Positions 37,929 to 47,032 of a stretch of 64,000 bases of DNA are shown piece by piece. The DNA is taken from the NCBI RefSeq assembly GCF_004770895.1, contig NZ_RQHS01000012.1, positions 124,001 to 188,000 on the forward strand. The letters are read 5' to 3'. This DNA is from Leptospira dzoumogneensis. Its GTDB lineage: Bacteria > Spirochaetota > Leptospiria > Leptospirales > Leptospiraceae. The notes beneath the pieces are model-generated. The model ran no database searches. It saw only the letters and a list, made by a program, of their open reading frames with translations, and was not told where the DNA came from. Position 1 is the first letter of the stretch, and each line of letters opens with the position of its first letter. Made by a program: the position numbers and the translations under genes.

Positions 37929-38968
37929 TAAAGTCCTCCTCTTTTCTTAGCTTTAATTATTAATACTTTGAAGTATTTCTGAGATTCTACTTCTTCTATG
38001 GATTCAAGACTGAAACCGGTATGGTTCAGCCAATCTGTGAGAAGTTCCGACTCGAATCCGAGCCATAAGTCGGCGAAATTATCGCGCATGATTTCTTGGT
38101 TATGTTTTTTGAGATCTACGATGATGAAAGTGCCGTCGTCCTTTAGAACTTTATGTATTTCTTTCATAGCCTGAGGTGGATTGGAAAGGTGGTGTAGGAC
38201 CATCGAAGCTACGACAGAATCTGCAGATTGCACCAGGTTCTCAGGCAAAGTTTCAATTTCGGATGTAAACAATTGGACTTGGGAATTATTTAAAAAGGAA
38301 CTCTTTGCCTCTTTAATCATCTTTTCAGAAGAATCGATCCCGATAACTTCCTGACTCTTCATTAATAAATAAGGGATTAAACCACCAGGACCGCACCCAA
38401 GGTCTAAGATCCGACTAGAATGTTCAGGAAGTAAATCCAGGATCTTATTCCGATATAAAACCGGATCTAAAACATCACTTTGAATGCTTTCCCAATTTTG
38501 GGCAACATCATCGAAGTATTTTGATCTTTTCAGATCTCTCTGTTTAAGAATATCCTTAGTCTTAACTAAATCTTGTTCCGAATGAGGAAGACTCTTTTCA
38601 AAATCCAAAAGAAGAGTATGAAATCTGGCAGAAAAATCCTGCGCATCGTCATTCGAAACCTTAGGGCTATAATATACCCAAGAGCCTTCGCGTTGAGATG
38701 TCAAAAATCCAGCATCTGCCAGAATTTTTAAATGCCTAGAGATCCTAGATTGCCCCATATCCAGAACTTCTGTTATCTCCTGAACATTTAGAGGAGCTAT
38801 CGAGAGTATTCGAAGAACCCGAATGCGGGTTTCATCGGATAATGCCTTTATCGCGAGCAGAATATCTCGATCCTGAAAAACCCCTTTTGTTGTAGAAGGA
38901 GCAACGAGAATTGAATCTGAGTAAGTTCCGACAGATTCCCTTTCTAAAGACATATCCTTTAGCGACAT
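37928..38968 (-). CDS. ArsR-family regulator fused to a SAM-dependent methyltransferase domain (SahR-like)
   Basis: About 346 residues. An ArsR winged helix (about 25-110: [14 protein letters not shown], then [19 protein letters not shown], and GSWVYYS) is joined to a class I methyltransferase-fold domain (about 170-300) with [25 protein letters not shown] and [10 protein letters not shown]. The fusion matches SahR-type regulators of proteobacteria, which use the methyltransferase fold to sense S-adenosylhomocysteine and control SAM-cycle genes; that knowledge is from other phyla. Here it heads the operon with ahcY, ferredoxin and metH. I chose the ATG at 38968 because GGAAAG lies eight bases upstream; a TTG at 38995 overlaps the palindrome. 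It lacks the metal-binding Cys of ArsR itself. Confidence 0.88.
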   Translation of the reverse strand: MSLKDMSLERESVGTYSDSILVAPSTTKGVFQDRDILLAIKALSDETRIRVLRILSIAPLNVQEITEVLDMGQSRISRHLKILADAGFLTSQREGSWVYYSPKVSNDDAQDFSARFHTLLLDFEKSLPHSEQDLVKTKDILKQRDLKRSKYFDDVAQNWESIQSDVLDPVLYRNKILDLLPEHSSRILDLGCGPGGLIPYLLMKSQEVIGIDSSEKMIKEAKSSFLNNSQVQLFTSEIETLPENLVQSADSVVASMVLHHLSNPPQAMKEIHKVLKDDGTFIIVDLKKHNQEIMRDNFADLWLGFESELLTDWLNHTGFSLESIEEVESQKYFKVLIIKAKKRGGL

Positions 38969-38990
38969 TTCGAGAGCCTTTCCACAAGAT

Positions 38991-39006
38991 ATCAAGATAT
39001 CTTGAT
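38991..39006. promoter_or_regulatory. Perfect 16-bp palindrome, probable operator of the SahR-like regulator
   Basis: ATCAAGATATCTTGAT is a perfect dyad 23 bases upstream of the preferred start of the regulator gene. ArsR-family dimers bind such dyads over promoters. The placement fits autoregulation of the whole SAM-cycle operon. Confidence 0.7.
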
Positions 39007-39080
39007 TTCTTCAAGTAAAAATTATCATATATGCAGGCATAATTATGTCTTATCGCTTGTCTCCAACAACGGCAGGAAAA

Positions 39081-39611
39081 CTAACTCCACTTTGGAGACC
39101 CCCTCTCGAGAGTGAATTTCCGAGGCAATGCCACTAAAATGATCCGAACCTCTCGGGTCCCTAAGTTCAAAACACGACGAATTTCTATAACCCTTGAAGT
39201 CGGCGGTTTTCGATTTCGCCAAAAGTGAGAAAGAATTCTTTCATCCACTTCAAGTGATTCCCAATGAATCATTAACACAATTATATAATTCATCGAAACA
39301 CCGTGCGCAAGAGCCACATTCCTCAACTCTTGGTAATTTTCTTCTTTCGGACGATAACTGTGGCGAATGAGATGTTGGCCTTTCGCTTGAAAGGAAGTTC
39401 GGAGTGGATTTCTTCCCATATATCTTTGAGACTGAAGCAGTAGACCATACTTCTCTTGTAAGCGTCTCAAGTATCGAGGAAAGTTTCGCTTGCAATCAAC
39501 TGGAACTTTTCTCCAAAGCCTTTCCGGAATTAACGCCGTAGAAGGATATGGATTCTTAATTATCTTCGTCTTTCGTTTAAGTTTATCATTTTGGAAAACG
39601 GTAGAGTTCAT
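39081..39611 (-). CDS. DUF1564-like protein
   Basis: 176 residues, basic, no signal peptide. The pattern YGLLLQSQRYMGR, then YQ/FQAKGQHLIRHSYRPKEENYQELRNVALAHGVSMNYI, resembles the DUF1564 family that is known from Leptospira genomes, where it is present in many copies. The helical second half after RPKEE could be a ribbon-helix-helix or helix-turn-helix-like DNA-binding part; that is a guess. Function unknown. It is flanked on its 5' side by dispersed 16-mer copy 4 (39661-39676), 50 bases upstream of its start. Codon use is similar to the neighbours but the protein is richer in Arg. Confidence 0.6.
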   Translation of the reverse strand: MNSTVFQNDKLKRKTKIIKNPYPSTALIPERLWRKVPVDCKRNFPRYLRRLQEKYGLLLQSQRYMGRNPLRTSFQAKGQHLIRHSYRPKEENYQELRNVALAHGVSMNYIIVLMIHWESLEVDERILSHFWRNRKPPTSRVIEIRRVLNLGTREVRIILVALPRKFTLERGSPKWS

Positions 39612-39660
39612 ACCCTCCTCGTTTCCCGAATTTGAATTAGTGCGTGAGGATTTTTTAATT

Positions 39661-39676
39661 TGTCGAAGTTACTACA
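39661..39676 (-). repeat. Dispersed 16-mer copy 4 (reverse orientation, TGTCGAAGTTACTACA)
   Basis: Perfect reverse-strand consensus match. It lies between the stop of the FecR gene (39687) and the start of the DUF1564-like gene (39611), where it could act on either. Confidence 0.85.
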
Positions 39677-39686
39677 GTCGGATAAA

Positions 39687-40421
39687 TTATATATCCTGCT
39701 TTGTTTGATTTAATAATTCCTGGTTCTGAAGTTTTTGATCTCGAAGAATTTTGTAATTTTCTTCCATGATCTTCTTAAAGCCATCTAAAATCTTCATTTT
39801 CTCGCGCATAAATTCTTCTAAAGGCTGCTTCAGAAGACCTTGAGGAGATATAACAGCCTCTTCATCCCGTTTTAGGGGAAAGTTCTTTCCATTTTCTGTC
39901 GTAACTCCGACTTCTCCTTCTTTCACAAAAATTCCATTTGGTACATCGGAATCTTCGTGATCAGGATTTTCTTTGCGTTGAACTTCATTTTCTTCACAAA
40001 TTACAAATTGTGTTCCTCTAACGCCAGCGTTGTAAGAAGGCGCAGTGATTGTAAAATCTTCTTTCTTAGATCCTTTATCTACCCGAGCAAATACCTTACC
40101 GGAAACCAGTTCTAATTTTGATTTATTCGACTTTTTGTCGGAACTCAGCTCAGCAATTTTAACTTTCGTAAAAGCCGCAATGCGAACAACAACGGAGGGA
40201 CCAATCTGGAGATCGACTTTCCCCTCCTTCGTTTCAAGTTCATCCTGTTTTTTTAAGATTGAATTTTTCTTGAGACTTACCTTTTTCCCATCCTGGATTC
40301 CGGAAACGTCTCCCACGATGAAAAGTACGATAGCAATTTCTTCTTCGGCGAATAAAGAAGAAGGCAAAGAAATTAAAGTAGAGAAAATGATGAAAGCAAA
40401 TACGATTACTCGGTTCTTCAT
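39687..40421 (-). CDS. Secreted FecR-domain protein
   Basis: 244 residues. A signal peptide (about 1-25) precedes a FecR domain (about 35-160) with the usual sequence of strands: VGDVSGIQDGKKVSLKKN, LKKQDELETKEGKVDLQIG, VSGKVFARVD and the conserved APSYNAGVRGTQFVI. A second FecR-like strand pair (GIFVKEGEVGVTT) and a C-terminal coiled coil (about 200-240, rich in Gln, Asn and Lys) end it. Unlike the FecR protein at 42319-43347 it has no inner-membrane anchor and no sigma-binding N-domain, so it is a periplasmic structural version of the fold. Function unknown. Confidence 0.8.
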   Translation of the reverse strand: MKNRVIVFAFIIFSTLISLPSSLFAEEEIAIVLFIVGDVSGIQDGKKVSLKKNSILKKQDELETKEGKVDLQIGPSVVVRIAAFTKVKIAELSSDKKSNKSKLELVSGKVFARVDKGSKKEDFTITAPSYNAGVRGTQFVICEENEVQRKENPDHEDSDVPNGIFVKEGEVGVTTENGKNFPLKRDEEAVISPQGLLKQPLEEFMREKMKILDGFKKIMEENYKILRDQKLQNQELLNQTKQDI

Positions 40422-40507
40422 ACGAGGGTTTTTCCTATAACACTAATTTATTCAATAAAGCTGTAGTAGGATCTACTAGATTTATTAGAATATCAACAAT
40501 TTGAAAC

Positions 40508-41590
40508 TTACTTTTTGGAAGAATTTTGCAGATTAAACGGAGAATAACGAGCTTTCAAGGCAAAATGTTCGCTTTCAAGCAAAGAATCTACTGATTCAAA
40601 GCTCAATTCTGTCTCCTGAGATGTAATTACGGGAAATCCATAGTATTTATTCTTATGTGAAATCTCCTTCTTCTGTTTTTTCCGATCCGAAATGAAATCA
40701 AGGTGACTTTGTAATCTGTTTTGTAGGATCTTCGACGAAACATTGACTGCTGCAAGTAGCTTCTTTCTTGCGATTTCGAGAATTCCTTTATCTACATCAT
40801 ATCCAATGCTATTTCTAGAGGAAAGAAGAGCCGCTAATGATGTAGTCCCCGTTCCTAAAAATGGGTCTAAGATTATATCACCCTTTATGGAAAACATATT
40901 CACCAACCGATAGGCAAAATCCAAAGGAAATGCCGCAGTCCTTTCGCGCGAAGCTCCGACATCTTTAAAAATCTGCCTCTCTCCCTTTAAGTCCCAGACA
41001 TCAGAAAACCAAACATTTCTTTCTTCCCAGAAGAAGGCGCTATTTCGTCGGATCTCCGTCTCAGATTTAGAATACTTTCTCAGCCCTCCTTTACGAAGGA
41101 TCAGAATATACTCATGCTCATAGGTAACGTAGGCACCGACCGGATACATTCCGGAACCCATAAACTTGGTTGGGGAATTAGTTTGCTTTCTCCAAAGAAT
41201 ATCTGGCAAAGAAGTAAAACCGAAGTTACGACAAGCCTGCAAGATCCTAGAGTGATTCGAAAATAGGCTGAATTCTCCTCCGATACTTCGAGTAGCATCT
41301 CCTATATTTACGAGCAGTATTCCGCCCTCCTTCAAGACTCGAAAACATTCGCCCCAGACCTTGTCCAATTGCAAATGCATTGCCTCGAAGGCTTCATTTC
41401 CCAAGCTTTTGGCAAGGGCAGCCTTGGTATTTTTGTCCCAACTTTTGAAGAGGTCGTCCCACATTTCTACCATGGGGTAAGGGGGCGAAGTTAATACGAG
41501 GTCAACGCTTTCATCCGAAAGCTTGCCCATTTTTCTCGAATCGGAATTATATAATAGATGAGAAGTTTCCGGAACGAGTATATCCTTCAT
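40508..41590 (-). CDS. Site-specific DNA methyltransferase, no restriction partner in sight
   Basis: 360 residues. LVLTSPPYP (motif IV) comes before DPFLGTGTTSLAAL (motif I), the beta-class order. TSPPY is the form usually found in N4-cytosine methyltransferases, though N6-adenine enzymes also occur. Target recognition is likely by the region between the motifs (about 90-235). The C-terminal 70 residues (QKKEISHKNKYYG onward) are extra. No endonuclease gene is adjacent, so it is an orphan by context. The next copy of the 16-mer (41664-41679) lies 74 bases upstream of its start; copy 4 lies past the following gene. No mobile-element genes are near. Confidence 0.88.
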   Translation of the reverse strand: MKDILVPETSHLLYNSDSRKMGKLSDESVDLVLTSPPYPMVEMWDDLFKSWDKNTKAALAKSLGNEAFEAMHLQLDKVWGECFRVLKEGGILLVNIGDATRSIGGEFSLFSNHSRILQACRNFGFTSLPDILWRKQTNSPTKFMGSGMYPVGAYVTYEHEYILILRKGGLRKYSKSETEIRRNSAFFWEERNVWFSDVWDLKGERQIFKDVGASRERTAAFPLDFAYRLVNMFSIKGDIILDPFLGTGTTSLAALLSSRNSIGYDVDKGILEIARKKLLAAVNVSSKILQNRLQSHLDFISDRKKQKKEISHKNKYYGFPVITSQETELSFESVDSLLESEHFALKARYSPFNLQNSSKK

Positions 41591-41663
41591 ACACGTTCCG
41601 CATGTTTCAAGAGCGCTCTAAATTGGCTATTCAAATTTAGAAAGCTATGTAAGAAGATGGATA

Positions 41664-41679
41664 TGTCGAAGATACGACA
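41664..41679 (-). repeat. Dispersed 16-mer copy 5 (reverse orientation, TGTCGAAGATACGACA)
   Basis: Matches the reverse-strand consensus with one change (ACGACA for ACTACA), which makes the palindrome more complete. It sits between the methyltransferase start and the stop of the HAMP protein gene. Confidence 0.75.
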
Positions 41680-41691
41680 AAATCCCCACTA

Positions 41692-42255
41692 TTAATTCTT
41701 CTTACCGTGAATCTTTTTGTCGATCAACTCATTCAGAAGATCTGCAAGATCCTGAAACTCATCCCCACTTCGGATTCTGATCTTGTCTACGTCTTTGCCT
41801 TCCAGCAGCAATTTTAGATTCTTCTTAATATTATAGATCGGCCCGGCCATCTTATGGGAATAGACCAAGACAAAGATCGCGGAAAGAAGAAGATATAACA
41901 TAGAGAATAGTAAAATTCCTTTAAATTGGATGGAAAAAAGATCCAAGCCATGATCGTAGTCCGGAAGAGCAAGCTCCTTCTCCACAAACTTGTCCTTCTC
42001 TTCTCCGTTAACAATCTCAAATCCCTTTTGGTATACTTTAACAGTGTCCTGGCGAAGTCTGAAAACGACTCCTTTGTCGTATTTGGTAGAATGGATCCAA
42101 AATAAAAATCCGAGAGTAAGAAGTAACCCGAAGATGAACAATAAAGAGAAATTTAAGAAGAATCTTAATTGAAAATCTTTATCGATCAGATAATTGGCAA
42201 GATGTCTTTTATAACGAGGGGTCTTTGCGGGGGGTGTTGCGGTTTCTTCAGACAT
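41692..42255 (-). CDS. Membrane protein with a HAMP domain and no output domain
   Basis: 187 residues from the ATG at 42255, which has AGAAGG about nine bases upstream; the frame opens 15 codons earlier at 42300 without a ribosome site. Two membrane helices (about 35-57 and 108-130) enclose a short periplasmic part with acidic and aromatic residues. A HAMP domain follows (about 130-182): KMAGPIYNIKKNLKLL and SGDEFQDLADLLNEL. No kinase, cyclase or methyl-accepting domain follows, so the protein ends where a sensor would normally have its output. It is downstream of the FecR/ECF genes by about 60 bases and may feed a signal to them (inference). Confidence 0.75.
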   Translation of the reverse strand: MSEETATPPAKTPRYKRHLANYLIDKDFQLRFFLNFSLLFIFGLLLTLGFLFWIHSTKYDKGVVFRLRQDTVKVYQKGFEIVNGEEKDKFVEKELALPDYDHGLDLFSIQFKGILLFSMLYLLLSAIFVLVYSHKMAGPIYNIKKNLKLLLEGKDVDKIRIRSGDEFQDLADLLNELIDKKIHGKKN

Positions 42256-42318
42256 GGGAATTGGCCTTCTTTGGTAGAATTTCTTTAAAATTCTCCACAT
42301 GTCAAAAATATTTCGATT

Positions 42319-43347
42319 TTAACGAAGTTGAATCACCTCCATAACTGAATCTCTTTGGATTTTTATTTCCTTCTCAAGAGTTTGCAAATACATAAAATTT
42401 TCGTCCATGTCGACGATCACACCTTCTAACGTCTCACCGTTGGAAAGTATCACCCTCTCCAATCTTTGGTATTCGTTAAATAGATCATCCTTATTGGAGA
42501 AAGATTTTTCAGAACTCCTTGCAATCTCATCTACATGAAGCTCTGAAAATTTAGATCCAAGGTCCTTTTGCTCTGCAGAAGATAGGAAAGTTCTTTGAAA
42601 ACCTTTCGCCTCTAAGCGTATTTTTTGGCCTGGTTGCAAAACTTGCTCTCCGCGGTTTGGTTCGCTGATACTCTTTGCAGCTACCCTTCCTTCTAAAACG
42701 GAGACAATAGTTCCTTCTTTCAGACTTTCTCTGACTTCGAATTTTGTCCCTCTGACTTCTACCAAACCAGTTTCAGTTACGATCCTGAATTCATCTTTTT
42801 TGAGGTTCTTGTGCAAATGAACCAGAATGCTTCCATTACGAAGTCTGAAAGATTGTTTTCCTTCTTTCATGATCTCAAGTTCTGTGGATCCCTCCAAGAT
42901 CATACCTTCTCCCTTAGCAATATTCAGGAAAAGTTTGGAGCCTGGTTCGGTTTTTAAGATCTGGCCGGAGCCCACAGATTCGCCTTCGTTTAATGCCAAA
43001 AGTTTTTCGGAATCAGGGGAGAATAAGTATCCTTTTCCGATAATTTTAGCCACGGATATTCCGAACTCGGTCTTTACCGGAGGCGTATTAGGATTTTGTA
43101 AAATAAGAAAGCCGAATGCTCCGATCAAGATCGCAGCAGCAGAAGCAATAGTATATAATAACGGTTTCTTAAAGCTGATAACTTTAGAAGATTGGGCTTT
43201 TTCGTAAATTTCCTCGAATGATATATTAGAAGGAGGACTCGCCCAAGTTTTGGAAAGCATATCAGACAATTTATCGATAGAAGAACTATATTCGTTCTTC
43301 TCACCTTCGATTGCCTTCCTTATTTTATGTTCGAAATTTTCGTCCAT
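42319..43347 (-). CDS. FecR-type anti-sigma factor
   Basis: About 342 residues. The N-terminal 65 residues are cytoplasmic and helical, then one membrane segment (about 62-82: YTIASAAAILIGAFGFLIL), then a periplasmic FecR domain (about 90-220) with LNEGESVGSGQILKTEPGSKLFL and VRGTKFEV. A C-terminal part (about 270-342) has an SM-like VILSNGETLEGVIVDMDENFMYL strand pair. The arrangement matches inner-membrane anti-sigma regulators encoded next to ECF sigma factors. It follows the sigma gene by 24 bases. No outer-membrane receptor (FecA-like) is seen, so the signal is unlikely to be an iron siderophore. ATG at 43347 preferred over the TTG four codons up. Confidence 0.85.
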   Translation of the reverse strand: MDENFEHKIRKAIEGEKNEYSSSIDKLSDMLSKTWASPPSNISFEEIYEKAQSSKVISFKKPLLYTIASAAAILIGAFGFLILQNPNTPPVKTEFGISVAKIIGKGYLFSPDSEKLLALNEGESVGSGQILKTEPGSKLFLNIAKGEGMILEGSTELEIMKEGKQSFRLRNGSILVHLHKNLKKDEFRIVTETGLVEVRGTKFEVRESLKEGTIVSVLEGRVAAKSISEPNRGEQVLQPGQKIRLEAKGFQRTFLSSAEQKDLGSKFSELHVDEIARSSEKSFSNKDDLFNEYQRLERVILSNGETLEGVIVDMDENFMYLQTLEKEIKIQRDSVMEVIQLR

Positions 43348-43371
43348 TCTTCCCTTCAAAGCTCTTCTGTA

Positions 43372-43896
43372 TTATTCCATCGGCAGAATTTGTTTGTTTT
43401 TTGCGATCTCTAAGAGTTTCCCTGTCGCTTTCACAACCAATCTTGATGCAGTTGCAATCGAGATCCCCATGATATCCGCAATATCAGCCAACGTGTATTT
43501 TTCTATATTCTTTAATACTAAAGCGTATCTTTCTCCTTCTTCTAAGTCGCTCAAACAATCCATCAATCTGGATTCCAAATCGGAAAGTTCAGTTTTTCTT
43601 TCGAAACTTTGCCCTTCTTCTCTATAAGTTCCCATGTCGTCCGTTCCGGATTCTTTCACCGTGGAAAACTTTTTGGCATAGTTAATCGATCGATTTCTCG
43701 CGATCGTGTATAACAACTTTAGGGCTTGTTCTTTGTTTAAGTCGGAATTGGAATACTTCTTAAAAAAATTAAGAAAAGTATCCTGCATGAGGTCAGAGGC
43801 GGTTTCTGGATTTCCGGTATACTTATACAAGAAATCAAAAATTCTCCCGTTGGATTCCCGATACAGGGTTTCCATAAAATCTTTTCGGGACGCCAT
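43372..43896 (-). CDS. ECF-type RNA polymerase sigma factor
   Basis: 174 residues. Region 2 (about 10-85) has DLMQDTFLNFFKK (the core-binding and -10 recognition helix) and YTIARNRSINYAKK. Region 4 (about 110-165) has LEEGERYALVLKNIEKYTLADIADIMGISIATASRLVVKATGKL, the -35 recognition helix-turn-helix. There is no region 3. It should direct RNA polymerase to a small regulon that includes its own operon with the downstream FecR anti-sigma gene. A weak -35/-10 pair (AATTTCC complement 43934-43940 and CTCGA 43913-43917, 16-base spacer) precedes it; I regard it as a candidate only. Confidence 0.92.
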   Translation of the reverse strand: MASRKDFMETLYRESNGRIFDFLYKYTGNPETASDLMQDTFLNFFKKYSNSDLNKEQALKLLYTIARNRSINYAKKFSTVKESGTDDMGTYREEGQSFERKTELSDLESRLMDCLSDLEEGERYALVLKNIEKYTLADIADIMGISIATASRLVVKATGKLLEIAKNKQILPME

Positions 43897-44163
43897 TACA
43901 CAAAGATTCCAACTCGAAACGCTTAATTCAAGTAATTTCCGGCGGCTGTTCTAAACTATACCCTTTTCTCCTCTTCGCGAATGGGCTTTGATAGAGATAA
44001 CATATCGGGTCCGACTTTTTTACATGAAGGAGAAAAATTTGTAGGAAGGTTTACATTTTTTCTGCTCTCCGATTTTAGAAAAGGAGAAGAAGGTTCACTT
44101 TGAAAGTGGATCGGGCTGAGTTTGGGGAAAATACGTTTTCTTGAAAAGGTGGAATGAGGATTT

Positions 44164-44179
44164 TGTAGTAACTTCGACA
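44164..44179 (+). repeat. Dispersed 16-mer copy 6 (TGTAGTAACTTCGACA)
   Basis: Perfect consensus. Faces copy 7 across 24 bases, giving a 56-bp unit (44164-44219) that could fold into a hairpin with one mismatch in a 15-bp stem. Confidence 0.85.
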
Positions 44180-44203
44180 ATAGAAGATCCGATCTTCGTT
44201 TTC

Positions 44204-44219
44204 AGTCGAAGATACTACA
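44204..44219 (-). repeat. Dispersed 16-mer copy 7 (reverse orientation, AGTCGAAGATACTACA)
   Basis: Reverse-strand match, first base A instead of T, with T at the variable centre. Partner of copy 6. Confidence 0.85.
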
Positions 44220-44332
44220 CTTATCTAAATACACTAATTCAGTATGAGACATAATTTTAAACCCCCAATCGCTCCAGATCCTCCCAAATTGGACCGATAA
44301 AATTCATATCCCTTCTTAAGACCCCTGTTAGA

Positions 44333-44641
44333 ATGAGTCGAACCCTTCAAGTCTTAGTCTTTTTTGTAGTAACTTCGACCATCCTATACACACCATATCT
44401 CCACCCATCTCCAGAACTCTCTTTTCCTAACGAAACTCCTGAATCAAAACCTCTCTTAAGAGTTCTTCCCGCTTTCAGGAAAGAAGAATGTGACTGGGCG
44501 ATTCGCTGGGACGTATGTCTGCGATGCGTTTCGAGTAGATATAGGTATGCACAAAGGATACATTTTTATCCTTCCGGAGTATATAGAGAACATGGATGTT
44601 ATTCTGAGGAGAAAGGTTTCTTTTTGATAAAAGAAGACTAA
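44333..44641 (+). CDS. Possible small exported protein with four cysteines
   Basis: 102 residues. The N-terminus (LQVLVFFVVTSTILYTPYL) looks like a signal peptide, and part of it is encoded by repeat copy 8 (residues VVTST). The C-terminal half has ECDWAIRWDVCLRCVSS and HGCYSEEKG with four Cys that could form two disulfides. No recognised family and no good ribosome-binding site. It may be a real lineage-specific gene that has taken up the repeat or a chance frame. Confidence 0.4.
   Translation: MSRTLQVLVFFVVTSTILYTPYLHPSPELSFPNETPESKPLLRVLPAFRKEECDWAIRWDVCLRCVSSRYRYAQRIHFYPSGVYREHGCYSEEKGFFLIKED
44365..44380 (+). repeat. Dispersed 16-mer copy 8 (TGTAGTAACTTCGACC)
   Basis: 15 of 16 bases match. 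It lies inside the possible gene 44333-44641, or 5' of nothing if that frame is not real. It has no facing partner nearby. Confidence 0.8.
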
Positions 44642-44660
44642 GATGAGGAAAGAGAGAAAG

Positions 44661-44678
44661 AGCCGGAGTGTTCCGGCC
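44661..44678 (-). terminator. Intrinsic terminator of the small lipoprotein gene
   Basis: GCCGGA/TCCGGC around a GTGT loop (44662-44677), followed on the minus strand by a pyrimidine tract (TCTTTCTCTC). It lies 17 bases after the stop at 44694. Confidence 0.7.
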
Positions 44679-44693
44679 CTTTGTCATTAGAAA

Positions 44694-44972
44694 TTACTTC
44701 TTACAAGTAGCAAGAGCTGCAAGTGATTTAGAAGATTTTAAACAAGTAAGATCATATTTACCAGTCATACACTCTTTGAGTAGATGGCCGGAAATTTGAC
44801 CTTGCATAGCTTTCAGTTTTTCTGCCTGCTCAGGAGTTTGACCAACTGCAAGGTTGGAAATCAATTCGTTTACAACTGGATCACATTCTGCTTGGCTCAC
44901 TTTCGCTCCGCCGCAAGAAATAAGACCTGCAAAGATTAGAATCGTAAGGATCGAAAAAAACGTGTTTTTCAT
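44694..44972 (-). CDS. Small lipoprotein, four-cysteine type
   Basis: 92 residues. Lipoprotein signal peptide with lipobox ISCGG (Cys at about 20). The mature part is helical with four more Cys (AECDPVV, KECMTG, LTCLKSS, ATCKK) and MQGQISGHLLKEC. It resembles small Leptospira-type lipoproteins with paired cysteines, function unknown. It is single-gene, with its own terminator and a 152-base gap before the GH5 gene, in which I see nothing notable. Confidence 0.75.
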   Translation of the reverse strand: MKNTFFSILTILIFAGLISCGGAKVSQAECDPVVNELISNLAVGQTPEQAEKLKAMQGQISGHLLKECMTGKYDLTCLKSSKSLAALATCKK

Positions 44973-45124
44973 GCAAAGACCTCTGCGAATTTTTAATTCT
45001 ATGTCGCTAATATTAGCCCGAGTCGAATCTCTAACTAGATAAGATCGAAAATTTCCAAAACCTTGGAGAATTCCGACAGTTTAACGACGAAGGCCATTCT
45101 AACGATTCCCATTCTATAGAAAAG

Positions 45125-47026
<1,902 letters not shown>

Positions 47027-47032
47027 TGGATC

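Larger units (their letters stand above)
43897..44332. other. 436-base region without a convincing gene, with one facing pair of 16-mers
   Basis: Upstream of the sigma gene. It contains repeat copies 6 and 7 (44164-44219). I see no other structure. A 74-codon open frame on the minus strand (43956-44180) starts in the repeat and has a Ser/Pro/Lys-rich composition with no ribosome site; I do not believe it. Confidence 0.5.

Noticed and set aside
43913..43940. Possible ECF-type autoregulated promoter before the sigma gene
   Set aside because: GGAAATT-16-TCGAG is only loosely like known ECF boxes and leaves a ten-base leader; kept only as a remark in the sigma entry.
43956..44180. 74-codon minus-strand frame
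   Set aside because: Starts within a repeat copy, has no ribosome-binding site and a Ser/Pro/Lys composition typical for chance frames.
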